DNA from: Streptosporangiaceae bacterium
Lineage (GTDB): Bacteria; Actinomycetota; Actinomycetes; Streptosporangiales; Streptosporangiaceae
Direction: 5' to 3'
Length of the DNA stretch: 8,143 nt
Assembly: GCA_030045175.1 (NCBI GenBank)
Contig: JASIBM010000338.1
Coordinates: 1-8,143 of the forward strand
Shown: one piece after another, positions 1-6,800 of the stretch
How positions within the stretch are numbered: position 1 is the first letter of the stretch
How the letters are laid out: each line of letters starts with the position of its first letter
The notes under the pieces: generated by a model
Seen by the model: the letters and a program-made list of their open reading frames with translations, nothing else
Databases searched by the model: none
Told to the model about the DNA's origin: nothing
Position numbers and translations under genes: made by a program

Positions 1-620
1 TCTACTCGGTGGACCTGCGCAAGGTCTTCGCGCTGACGCAGCCGCAGGCGGTCGCGCAAGCCTTTGTGTCAGGTCATGTGCCGGCCGGGATGACCTCGTC
101 GGGCACCGGGTACAGCGGCGATCCGTCCGCCGGCTTCGTCAGCTTCGGCTGGCGCAAGCCGCCGGGCGGGATCTACTCGGCCAATCTCGTGGTCACCATC
201 GTGCCCGCTGCGCGAGGCGGGGGCTCGTTGCTGCGGGCCGATGCCCAGGTGATGTGGTACCCGCCACGCTCGGCGGCCGAGCTTGTGCGGCCGGACCGGT
301 TCCGCGCGGTGACCGTGGTGGTATCCCGCTACGGTCGCACGGCGCGCACGGCGCGCCGGACCTTCACCGCCCGGTCGGTCATCGCCAAGCTCGCGCGGCT
401 GTTCAACGGCCTGCCCGGTGAACCGTCAGCGACGTTCCACTGCCCGGTCATCTCGGCCAGCTACCGGGTCACGTTCGATCCCGCGCTGGCTGGCCAGCCA
501 CCCATCGTGATGCAGCCGACGGGCTGCCTGTCCGTTTACGTGACCGTGGGCGGGCGCGCCCAGCCCACGCTGTTCGGCGGCGCCGACGTGATCAGTGCCA
601 TCAGCCGCCTGGTGAGCTGA
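1..620 (+). CDS. Hypothetical secreted/lipoprotein-family protein, C-terminal part (5' truncated by window edge)
   Basis: The reading frame is open from the first full codon (base 3) to the TGA at 618-620. The GTG at 9 lies inside the conserved region, so it is not the real start, and the N-terminus lies outside the window. The visible ~206 residues align along their length with the downstream gene at 1335-2252. Shared blocks are PAGMTS-x-GTG, DAQV-x-WYPPRSAAE, RRTFT-x-R-x-VI, a Phe-x-Cys-Pro block, SYR-x-TF-x-P and a final Gly-Cys...VGG-x-x-QP block. Two cysteines (codons at 441 and 525) are 28 residues apart and conserved in the paralogue, which suggests a disulfide in an exported protein. 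No enzyme motif or membrane segment is visible. Export is inferred only from the paralogue's lipobox. I do not recognise the family. Confidence 0.8.
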   Translation, partial: YSVDLRKVFALTQPQAVAQAFVSGHVPAGMTSSGTGYSGDPSAGFVSFGWRKPPGGIYSANLVVTIVPAARGGGSLLRADAQVMWYPPRSAAELVRPDRFRAVTVVVSRYGRTARTARRTFTARSVIAKLARLFNGLPGEPSATFHCPVISASYRVTFDPALAGQPPIVMQPTGCLSVYVTVGGRAQPTLFGGADVISAISRLVS

Positions 621-675
621 TCAAGGCCGGCCCATTCGGTCGGTAAGGCCGACTAATAGGATCATTCCGGCGACC

Positions 676-697
676 GGACGGCCTCGGTGGGCCGCCC
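676..697 (+). terminator. Possible weak hairpin terminator after the first lipoprotein-family gene
   Basis: CGGCC (679-683) pairs with GGCCG (690-694) across a 6-nt loop. The stem extends by two more G-C pairs after one A-C mismatch. It lies 56 nt past the stop codon at 620. There is no T tract, and short GC hairpins are common by chance at this base composition, so this is only a candidate. Confidence 0.25.
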
Positions 698-721
698 CGG
701 CTCAGGCGTGGCTGGTTACTC

Positions 722-775
722 ACCCGATGATGGCGACGCGCCCATGCCGGATGATGATGGCGACGCGCCCATGCC
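722..775. repeat. Two-copy 27-bp tandem repeat with internal hairpin (array A)
   Basis: Bases 726-748 and 753-775 are identical over 23 bp, an exact 27-bp period. Each copy contains ATGGCG-ACG-CGCCCAT (730-745 and 757-772). This folds as a six-pair stem with one bulged C and a three-base ACG loop. The period is a multiple of three, which explains the repetitive open frame on the opposite strand, but nothing supports translation. Function unknown. It may be a dispersed intergenic repeat family of this genome. Confidence 0.75.
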
Positions 776-936
776 AGACCATGCGCAACCCGCCGCGTTT
801 TGTCACTCACACCCGTTTTGCCGCACTCGTTCCCGATGAGATGCTGCGATGAATGTGCCATTGACCCGGCGCGACCGGACCAATTCGCCATTCACTTAGA
901 GAAAATGATCAAGTCTGTGGCGAGTGTTAACCAAGT

Positions 937-1044
937 TGTCTGTGTGACAGAGCGCTGGGGGTCGTTCTGTGTGACGGGGCGCTGGGGGCTGTTCTGTGCG
1001 ACAGAGGCCTAAGGGCCGTTCCGGGTGACAGAGGTCTGAAGGCC
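937..1044. repeat. Four-copy degenerate 27-bp tandem repeat with inverted-repeat core (array B)
   Basis: Units run 937-963, 964-990, 991-1017 and 1018-1044, each exactly 27 bp. A fragment of a fifth begins at 1045 (GTTCCGGGTG) and then diverges. Each unit opens with a core of the form TCTGT-GTG-ACAGA. In units 1 and 3 the 5-bp arms are perfect. In unit 2 the right arm is ACGGG, which could still pair in RNA using G-U wobbles. Unit 4 is degenerate. Units 3 and 4 also hold a second small hairpin (GGCC-TAAG-GGCC and GGTC-TGAA-GGCC). The repeats abut with no unique spacers, so this is not a CRISPR array. Function unknown. Confidence 0.75.
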
Positions 1045-1214
1045 GTTCCGGGTGCTGCGCCCAGTTGCGCCAGGCCAGTGCCGTACGCGAGCGGCGCATA
1101 ACCGCTTATCTAAGCTTATTTCGCTCCCACCAGTGAGATTCCCCGAGTGTTGCCTCGCCGCCGGAACCGCGCCGCCCGCATGAGCGTCCAATGCGCACTA
1201 GGTCAATATGCGAG

Positions 1215-1315
1215 CGCTGCGCTAGCCCGGGGGCGACCCAGGGACGCCGCTGTGCTGGCCCGGGGGGCGACCCCCGGGACGCCGCTGTGTTAGCCCGGGG
1301 CGCAACCCCAGGGAC
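1215..1315. repeat. Three-copy 33-35-bp tandem repeat of GC hairpins just upstream of the lipoprotein gene (array C)
   Basis: Units begin at CGCTG at 1215, 1248 and 1283. Each contains GCCCGGGG...CCC...GGGAC and folds into a hairpin. Unit 2 is perfect: an 8-bp stem (1259-1266 with 1271-1278) closed by a GCGA loop, a GNRA tetraloop if transcribed. Unit 1 has the same GCGA loop with one G-A mismatch in the stem. Unit 3 has a CGCAA loop and one bulged A. The array ends about 10 nt before the ribosome site of the lipoprotein gene, so the hairpins could lie in its 5' untranslated leader, or they may be REP-like dispersed elements. Confidence 0.75.
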
Positions 1316-1324
1316 CTTAGGATT

Positions 1325-1330
1325 AGGAGG
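1325..1330 (+). promoter_or_regulatory. Ribosome binding site that fixes the lipoprotein start
   Basis: A full AGGAGG lies 4 nt before ATG 1335. The frame is open back to 1191, but no comparable site precedes the upstream ATG there, and the extra 48 codons translate the array C repeats. The start at 1335 also places a lipoprotein signal peptide exactly at the N-terminus. Confidence 0.85.
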
Positions 1331-1334
1331 CGAA

Positions 1335-2252
1335 ATGCGACTGCGTCAGGTGGCTGGAGCAATCATGGTGGTGGCCCTGGCGGGCTGCGGTACGGCGACG
1401 GCACTGCCGGTCACCGGGCATGGGAAAGGGCACCACGGCGGACCGCCGTCGGGCACTCGATCCGCGTCGCTCCGGCTGGCACGGCAGCTGATGGCGAGGG
1501 ATCCGCTGCCGCCCGGCGCGCGGGGTCTACCGCAGCACCCGGTGCCGCCCGGCCTGCGGCAGGTACCGGGGCAGATCGGCGTGAAGACCTTGGCCGACAT
1601 CTACCGGCTGTTCGCGGTGCCCGCCTCGATGAGGCAGACCGCCGCGTACATCGGCAAGCACGCCCCGGCCGGGATGACGTCAGGGGGAACCGGCCAGATC
1701 GGCGGCCGCCACGGCGTCACGGAAATGGATGTCGAATACTTTCTCAACAGGACGCCGCGGGGAGTCTCGTCGGCCGACCTGATCGACACGATCGTGCCAG
1801 CGCCGCACGGCGGCGCGCTGCTCCGGGTTGACGCGCAGGTGATCTGGTACCCGCCGAGATCGGCGGCCGAGTACCTGGTGGCCAAGGACTTCCGGGCGGT
1901 ACGGATCGACGCCTGGCTGGCCCTCAGCGGCCGGCACGTGCGGCGGACGTTCACCTCGCGCGGCGTGATCGGCAGGCTGACGCGGGTGCTCAACAGCCTG
2001 CCTGCGTCGCCCGGCGGGCTCTTCCCCTGCCCGCTTGAGATCGTCAGCTACCGGCTGACGTTCGAGCCGGTAGCCGGCCATCCGGAGGCGGTCGTCAACA
2101 CCGCCGGCTGCACTTCCGACACGATCTCGGTAGGCGGCGTCACGCAGCCCGCGCTCGTGGACTCCGGCCAGTTCGGGACGCTGGTCGGCAAGATCATGCA
2201 CATCCACCCGTCGCTGGCGCGGCCGGGTCCGCGGTCGGCCAGGCCCGCCTGA
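1335..2252 (+). CDS. Hypothetical lipoprotein, paralogue of the gene at the left edge
   Basis: A 305-residue precursor. The N-terminus is a typical lipoprotein signal peptide: Arg2 and Arg4, a hydrophobic stretch (VAGAIMVVALAGC), and lipobox Leu-Ala-Gly-Cys with Cys18 as the predicted lipidated residue. The mature protein should be anchored to the outer face of the membrane. Residues 19-80 are a His/Gly/Pro-rich linker. From about residue 85 to 290 it aligns with the upstream gene, including DAQVIWYPPRSAAE (from D166), RRTFTSRGVI, FPCP (Cys232) and AGC (Cys259). The Cys232/Cys259 pair is conserved at nearly the same spacing (27 versus 28 residues) and probably forms a disulfide. A short Pro/Arg-rich tail ends the protein. 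No catalytic motif is visible and I do not recognise the family. The tandem arrangement implies duplication. A strong hairpin follows the stop codon. Confidence 0.85.
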   Translation: MRLRQVAGAIMVVALAGCGTATALPVTGHGKGHHGGPPSGTRSASLRLARQLMARDPLPPGARGLPQHPVPPGLRQVPGQIGVKTLADIYRLFAVPASMRQTAAYIGKHAPAGMTSGGTGQIGGRHGVTEMDVEYFLNRTPRGVSSADLIDTIVPAPHGGALLRVDAQVIWYPPRSAAEYLVAKDFRAVRIDAWLALSGRHVRRTFTSRGVIGRLTRVLNSLPASPGGLFPCPLEIVSYRLTFEPVAGHPEAVVNTAGCTSDTISVGGVTQPALVDSGQFGTLVGKIMHIHPSLARPGPRSARPA

Positions 2253-2268
2253 CTGGCGCGCATGAACC

Positions 2269-2307
2269 CTGCGGTGCCGGCCGGGGTCGCCCCGGCCGGC
2301 ACCGCAG
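2269..2307 (+). terminator. Strong hairpin terminator after the lipoprotein gene
   Basis: An uninterrupted 18-bp stem (2269-2286 with 2290-2307) has a 3-nt TCG loop and begins 17 nt after the TGA at 2250-2252. Partial pairing continues outward (AACCC at 2265 with GGGTT at 2310) across a bulge. There is no T run. U-tract-less hairpins are common terminators in high-GC actinobacteria. The stem's symmetry means it could act in both directions, but no convergent gene is present. Confidence 0.75.
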
Positions 2308-2383
2308 CCGGGTTATCGGTCCTGACGCCAGCGAAATGAACCCGCCGTCGGGCCCAGACGTATCCCCACACATGGAGCCAGCG

Positions 2384-3355
2384 GTGGTTGAGCGGGGACG
2401 GGGTGCGGTGAAACCGGCCACCTGGCAGGCGAGGCCTGGGCGCCGGAGGATCTACCTGCCGGTGATCGCGATCACCGGGCTGGCCGCCTGGCTGAGCTGG
2501 CGGGGCTGGGACGCCCTGGGCCGGTGGGGCATCACCCGGTCCGTGGACGCGGGCCGGTTCGAGCTGGCCGGGCCGGCGGTCCTTGGCTTCGTGCTGGCAG
2601 TCTTCGTCATCGAGCAGATCCGTCCCGCCCAGCGCCGTCCCGTCCTGGCCCGCGGGCATCTGCTCGATTTCTGCTACCTGGTGTTCTACGCCCTGCTCGT
2701 GGTCCCGCTGATCGTCTTGCTCGGAGCGGGCTTTGCCGGGCTGCTGGCCCGGCTTGAGCCTTGGCTGGTGCTGCCTCGCGTTCCGTGGATACCTGGCTGG
2801 TGCTTCGTCGCCCTGGCGGTGCTCGGCATTGACGCGGTCGACTGGCTGGTTCATCTGGCCAACCACCGCATCACCGCGTTCTGGCGGCTGCACGCGGTGC
2901 ACCATTCGCAGGAAGAACTGAGCATCCTCACCACCTACCGGGCGCATCCGCTGGTCCACGTGAGCTTCCTGATCTCCGCGGTGCCCATCCTGGCCGTCGA
3001 GTCCAACGCCGCCACGCCGGCCGTCGTGCTCACCGCCTACGCATGCCTGGGCGCGCTGCCGCACGCGAACGTGCGCTGGACGTACGGCCGAGTAGGCCGG
3101 ATTCTGGTCAGCCCCGCCTACCACCGCATTCACCACTCGGCCACCGGACGGCTGGATATCAACCTCGGCACCGTCTTCGCCGTCTGGGACGCGCTCTCCC
3201 GCCGGGCGGTCTTTCCCGCCCGGGCCGCCGCGAACCGGATCGTCATCGAGACCGGCCTTGGAGGCCGGCCGGTACCTGTCGAGCAATCCGGCCCGCGGCC
3301 GCACCTGGGCCGTACAATGCTTAGCCAAATGGCCGAGCCTTTCACCTCGACCTAG
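2384..3355 (+). CDS. Fatty acid hydroxylase / sterol desaturase-family membrane protein
   Basis: An integral membrane di-iron oxygenase of the fatty acid hydroxylase superfamily, which hydroxylates or desaturates lipid substrates using histidine-bound iron. The characteristic histidine boxes are present: HLANH (157-161), HAVHH (170-174, followed by S), the YRAHP motif (H188), H227 and HRIHH (247-251, followed by S). Hydrophobic segments lie near residues 23-40, 62-78, 93-121, 136-154 and 193-220. Substrate cannot be told from sequence; hopanoid, carotenoid, sterol-like or fatty acyl lipids are all possible. I place the start at GTG 2384 because GGAG (2374-2377) sits 6 nt upstream, and the preceding codons have unusually A-rich third positions. 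The frame is open back to ATG 2336 (16 more residues, no ribosome site), which remains an alternative. The next gene begins 8 nt after the stop, suggesting one operon. Confidence 0.85.
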   Translation: MVERGRGAVKPATWQARPGRRRIYLPVIAITGLAAWLSWRGWDALGRWGITRSVDAGRFELAGPAVLGFVLAVFVIEQIRPAQRRPVLARGHLLDFCYLVFYALLVVPLIVLLGAGFAGLLARLEPWLVLPRVPWIPGWCFVALAVLGIDAVDWLVHLANHRITAFWRLHAVHHSQEELSILTTYRAHPLVHVSFLISAVPILAVESNAATPAVVLTAYACLGALPHANVRWTYGRVGRILVSPAYHRIHHSATGRLDINLGTVFAVWDALSRRAVFPARAAANRIVIETGLGGRPVPVEQSGPRPHLGRTMLSQMAEPFTST

Positions 3356-3357
3356 AC

Positions 3358-3362
3358 GGAGA
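3358..3362 (+). promoter_or_regulatory. Ribosome binding site of the small membrane protein; start ambiguous
   Basis: GGAGA at 3358-3362 lies only 1-2 nt before ATG 3364, which is tight, but 4-5 nt before the adjacent in-frame GTG 3367. Initiation at GTG 3367 is therefore possible and would shorten the protein by one residue. Confidence 0.5.
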
Positions 3363-3363
3363 A

Positions 3364-3783
3364 ATGGTGACCACAATCCAGGGCACTCGTCGCCCACGCC
3401 CGGACACCCGCAGCCGCCTGATGTGGTTGCTCTACCTGTGCGACGCCGCAGCGCTTGTCACTTCCGGGCTGATCCACCTGCACCTGTGGGATATCGCCTA
3501 TCGGCACGTCAAGACGCTGGACGTGCTATTCCTTGTTCAGGTCGTGCTGACCCTGCTGGCTGCGGCGGTGCTGCTGATCACCCGGCACGTGCTTGTGGTG
3601 CTTGGCGCTGCGGTGCTGATGGCAGGCACCATCGTCGGCTTCGTGCTTGCCCGTACCGTGGGCATATTCGGTTTCCACCTCACGTTCTCATCCGGCCTGG
3701 CCTACACCGTCCTCGTGGTGGAGGCTGGCGCGGTCGTCCTGCTCGCCCTGACCGCCTGGCTGCAGCTGAGGCAACGAAGCTGA
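3364..3783 (+). CDS. Small four-helix membrane protein of unknown function
   Basis: A 139-residue protein with a short basic N-terminus (residues 9-18 hold four arginines) and four predicted membrane helices at about 20-40, 52-72, 75-96 and 110-133. The first helix ends in SGLIHLHLWDIAYRHV and is followed by LDVLFLVQVV. This pattern resembles small uncharacterised actinobacterial membrane proteins, but I cannot assign a function. The histidines His38, His40 and His48 near one membrane face could bind a cofactor or metal; this is inference only. There is no cleavable signal peptide. It starts 8 nt after the hydroxylase gene and shares its strand and codon bias, so co-transcription and a role linked to that enzyme or its membrane are plausible. 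It ends 22 nt before glnE. Confidence 0.75.
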   Translation: MVTTIQGTRRPRPDTRSRLMWLLYLCDAAALVTSGLIHLHLWDIAYRHVKTLDVLFLVQVVLTLLAAAVLLITRHVLVVLGAAVLMAGTIVGFVLARTVGIFGFHLTFSSGLAYTVLVVEAGAVVLLALTAWLQLRQRS

Positions 3784-3793
3784 GGCAGCACGC

Positions 3794-3799
3794 TACCGT
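3794..3799 (+). promoter_or_regulatory. Candidate -10 element for leaderless glnE transcription
   Basis: TACCGT matches the actinobacterial -10 pattern TANNNT and ends 6 nt before the GTG at 3806. No Shine-Dalgarno sequence sits at normal distance from that GTG; the nearest purine-rich stretch is about 16 nt away. Transcription would start at or next to the GTG, giving a leaderless mRNA. No clear -35 is visible. The regulator gene at 7710 shows the same TANNNT-N6-GTG spacing. Confidence 0.4.
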
Positions 3800-3805
3800 G
3801 CATGG

Positions 3806-6800
3806 GTGAGCACGCCTCGGGCCGTGACGCTGGCTGGCCGGCTGGCCGCGCTCGGGTTCACCGACACAGCGGCGGCCGGCCGGCTGCTGACCGAGGACCT
3901 GCGGCTTGACGACCTCGACCCCAGCGGCTGGCTGATCGGATCGCTGGCCGGCGCGGCGGATCCGGACCTGGCGCTGGCCGGATTCGCCAAGATGGCGCCC
4001 GACGAGGCGCTGACCGGCGCGCTGGGTGCCGACGCGGACTTGCGGGCCAGGCTGTTCGCCGTGCTCGGGGTCAGCGCGGCGCTGGCCGAGCACCTGCGGC
4101 GGCATCGCGCGGACTGGCGGTTGCTTAGCGGGCCAGACGCGCTGGTGCCGCCGTCGGGTGACCAGGTGCGGGCGGAGCTGCTCGCCGCCGCGAGTGCGCC
4201 GCCGCGGGCTAGATCAGGCTCGGCTGGGACGGCGGCCGACGCGCTGCGGGTGGCCTACCGGCGCAGGCTGCTGCGGCTGGCCGCGAGGGATCTCACCGGC
4301 GCCGCCACCCTCGACGAGGTGATGGCCGAGCTCTGCGACCTCGCCGCCGCCGCGATCGATGCGGCGCTCGCCATCGTGCGGCCTGAGCTCGGGAGCGAGG
4401 CGGCCCAGTGCCGGCTTGCCGTGCTTGCGATGGGCAAGTGCGGCGCGCGAGAGCTCAACTACAGCAGCGACGTCGACGTGATCTTCGTGGCCGAGCCGGC
4501 CCGCGGCGCGGACGAGGTCGCCGCGCTGCAGACCGCCACGCGGCTGGCGAGGGGCATGATCAAGATCTGCTCCGGGGTCGGGCCGGAGGGCAGCCTGTTC
4601 CCCGTGGACCCGAACCTTCGCCCGGAGGGCCGCGACGGGCCGCTGGTGCGTACCCTGGCCAGTCACCTGGCTTACTACCGCCGCTGGGCCAAGACCTGGG
4701 AATTCCAGGCGCTGCTGAAGGCCAGGCCAGTGGCGGGGGACGCCGAGCTGGGCCAGGACTACGTCGCCGCGCTCGCCCCGCTGGTCTGGCGGGCGGCAGA
4801 GCGGGACGGCTTCGTCGCCGACGTCCAGGCGATGCGCCGCCGGGTTATCGACGCACTGCCCGCCGCGCAGGCGGGGCGGGAGATCAAGCTCGGGCCCGGC
4901 GGGCTGCGGGACATCGAGTTCGCGGTGCAGCTACTCCAGCTCGTGCACGGCCGGGTAGACGAGCGCGTGCGGGAGCCTGCCACGCTGCCCGCGCTCGCGG
5001 CGCTGGCCGCCGGCGGGTACGTCGGCAGGCAAGACGGCGAGGACCTCGCCGGCGCGTACCGGTTCTTGCGAGCGGTCGAGCACGTGCTGCAGCTCCGCCA
5101 GCTGCGCAGGACGCACTCGCTGCCGCCCGATCCGCTGGTGCTCCGCCAGGTCGGCCGGGCGCTGCGGTCCATGTGCTACGCGCCAGGTGGCGTCGCCAGC
5201 CACGGGCACCTGGCCGACCCGGCTGCCGAGCTTGTCGAGCGGTGGCAGCGGCACGCCGCCGTCGCGAGGAACCTGCACGAGAAGCTCGTCTACCGGCCGC
5301 TGCTCGACGCCGTAGCTAGGCTGCCCGCCGACGTGATCAGGCTGAGCTCGCAGGCAGCCGTGGCGCGGCTCGAGGCGCTGGGCTACCGCGACCCGGCCGG
5401 CGCGCTGCGGCACATCGAGGCGCTGACGACCGGCGTGACGAGGAAGGCGGCGATCCAGCGCGCGCTGGCGCCCGCGATGCTCGGCTGGTTCGCAGACGCG
5501 CCGCGGCCCGACGCAGGCCTGCTCGCGTTCCGCCAGGTGAGCGAGGCGCTCGGGGCGTCACCGTGGTACCTGCGGCTGCTGCGAGATGACAGCAACGTGG
5601 CCTGGCGGATGGCCAGGCTGCTGGCCTCCGGCCGGTACGCGGCCGGCCTGCTGCTGCGGGCTCCTGCGGCGGTGGCGATGCTGGCCGACGACGCCGAGCT
5701 CGCCCCGCGCGAGCCGGCGGGCCTGCTGGCCGAGGCGCAGGCCGTGGTGCGCAGGCGCGCCGGGGTCGCTGACTCGTCCGGGCTGCTCGCCCTGCGGCGC
5801 AGGGAGCTGCTGCGGACCTGCGCAGCCGACCTGCTCGGGCTGGCCGGCGCCGAGCGCGTCGCGGCCGCGCTGAGCGAGGTCACCGCCGTGACGGTGGCGG
5901 CCGCGCTCGAGCTGGCGTCGAGCTCGGTCGAGCGGACGTCCGGCACCGCGCTGCCGACCAGGATGTGCGTGGTCGCGATGGGCAGCTTCGGCGGGCGCGA
6001 GATGAGCTACGGCAGCGACGCCGACGTGCTGTTCGTGCACGAGCCGCTGCCGGGCGCCGACGAGGAGGCGGCCACCAGGGCGGCGCACGCGGTCGCCGAG
6101 GAACTGCGCCGCCAGCTCGGCCGGCCAGGGCCCGATCCCTCGCTGACGGTCGACGCCCACCTTCGGCCAGAGGGCAGGCAAGGCCCGCTGGTGCGGACGC
6201 TGGCCGCCTATCGCGCCTACTACCAGCGCTGGGCTCAGCCCTGGGAAATCCAGGCGCTGCTGCGAGCCGATCCGGTCGCCGGTGACCAGGTCCTGCGAGT
6301 CGCCTTCAGTGAGCTCGCTGACGACATCCGGTATCCCGCCGGGGGAGTGGGAGAGCCTTTTGTCAGGGAGATCAGGCGGATCAAAGCCCGAGTGGAGTCT
6401 GAGCGAATGCCACGTGGCGTCGAGCCGGCCCTGCACGTGAAGCTCGGGCCTGGTGGCCTGGCCGACGCCGAGTGGGTGGCGCAGTCGCTACAGCTTCAGC
6501 ACGCCGGCGGGGTGGCTGGGCTGCGGACGACGGGAACGCTCGCCGCGCTCGGCGCGGCCAGGGATGCCGGGCTGCTCGCCGCGGCGGACGCGCTCGCGCT
6601 CGCCGCGGCGTGGCGGCTCGGAGCGCGGATCAGGAGCGCGGTCATGCTGGTGACCGGGCGGGCGAGCGACGTGCTGCCCTCGGCGCAGCCCGAGCTCGCC
6701 GCGGTCGCCAGGCTGCTCGGCTACCCGGCCGACGCGTGGCAGGACCTGGTGCAGGACTGGCGCCGGTCGGCCCGCCGGGCCAGGGCCGTGATGGAGCGCG

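Larger units (their letters stand above)
621..1334. other. Long intergenic region with no convincing gene, containing three tandem-repeat arrays
   Basis: This 714-base gap separates two paralogous genes. Short open frames exist on both strands, but none has a ribosome site, recognisable motifs or this genome's codon bias, and several simply translate the tandem repeats. Three repeat arrays are present (722-775, 937-1044, 1215-1315; entered separately). Bases 841-940 are about 50% GC by direct count, far below the flanking genes. A second AT-rich stretch at 1104-1120 contains GCTTA-TC-TAAGC and a TAAGCT hexamer at 1111-1116 that could be a -10 box for the lipoprotein gene, but no convincing -35 precedes it. 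The interval reads as an accumulation site for small repeats and probably includes the promoter and 5' leader of the lipoprotein gene. Confidence 0.7.

Noticed and set aside
800..1012. 70-codon open frame on the plus strand in the spacer
   Set aside because: It partly translates the 27-bp repeats of array B, has no ribosome site and does not show the genome's codon bias.
937..1044. Possible CRISPR array
   Set aside because: The units abut with a constant 27-bp period and no unique spacers, units are degenerate, and no cas gene is present.
1191..1334. Upstream extension of the lipoprotein frame to ATG 1191
   Set aside because: It translates array C repeats, lacks a ribosome site and would bury the lipoprotein signal peptide inside the protein.
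2048..3397. 449-codon open frame on the minus strand
   Set aside because: It lies antisense to the hydroxylase, crosses the terminator hairpin and the lipoprotein 3' end, and its Arg/Gly/Pro/Asp-rich translation has no motifs. It is a product of high GC content.
4408..5319. 303-codon open frame in another frame of glnE
   Set aside because: The translation is Arg/Ala/Gly-rich and low in complexity, a typical out-of-frame reading of a GC-rich gene; glnE motifs continue intact through it.
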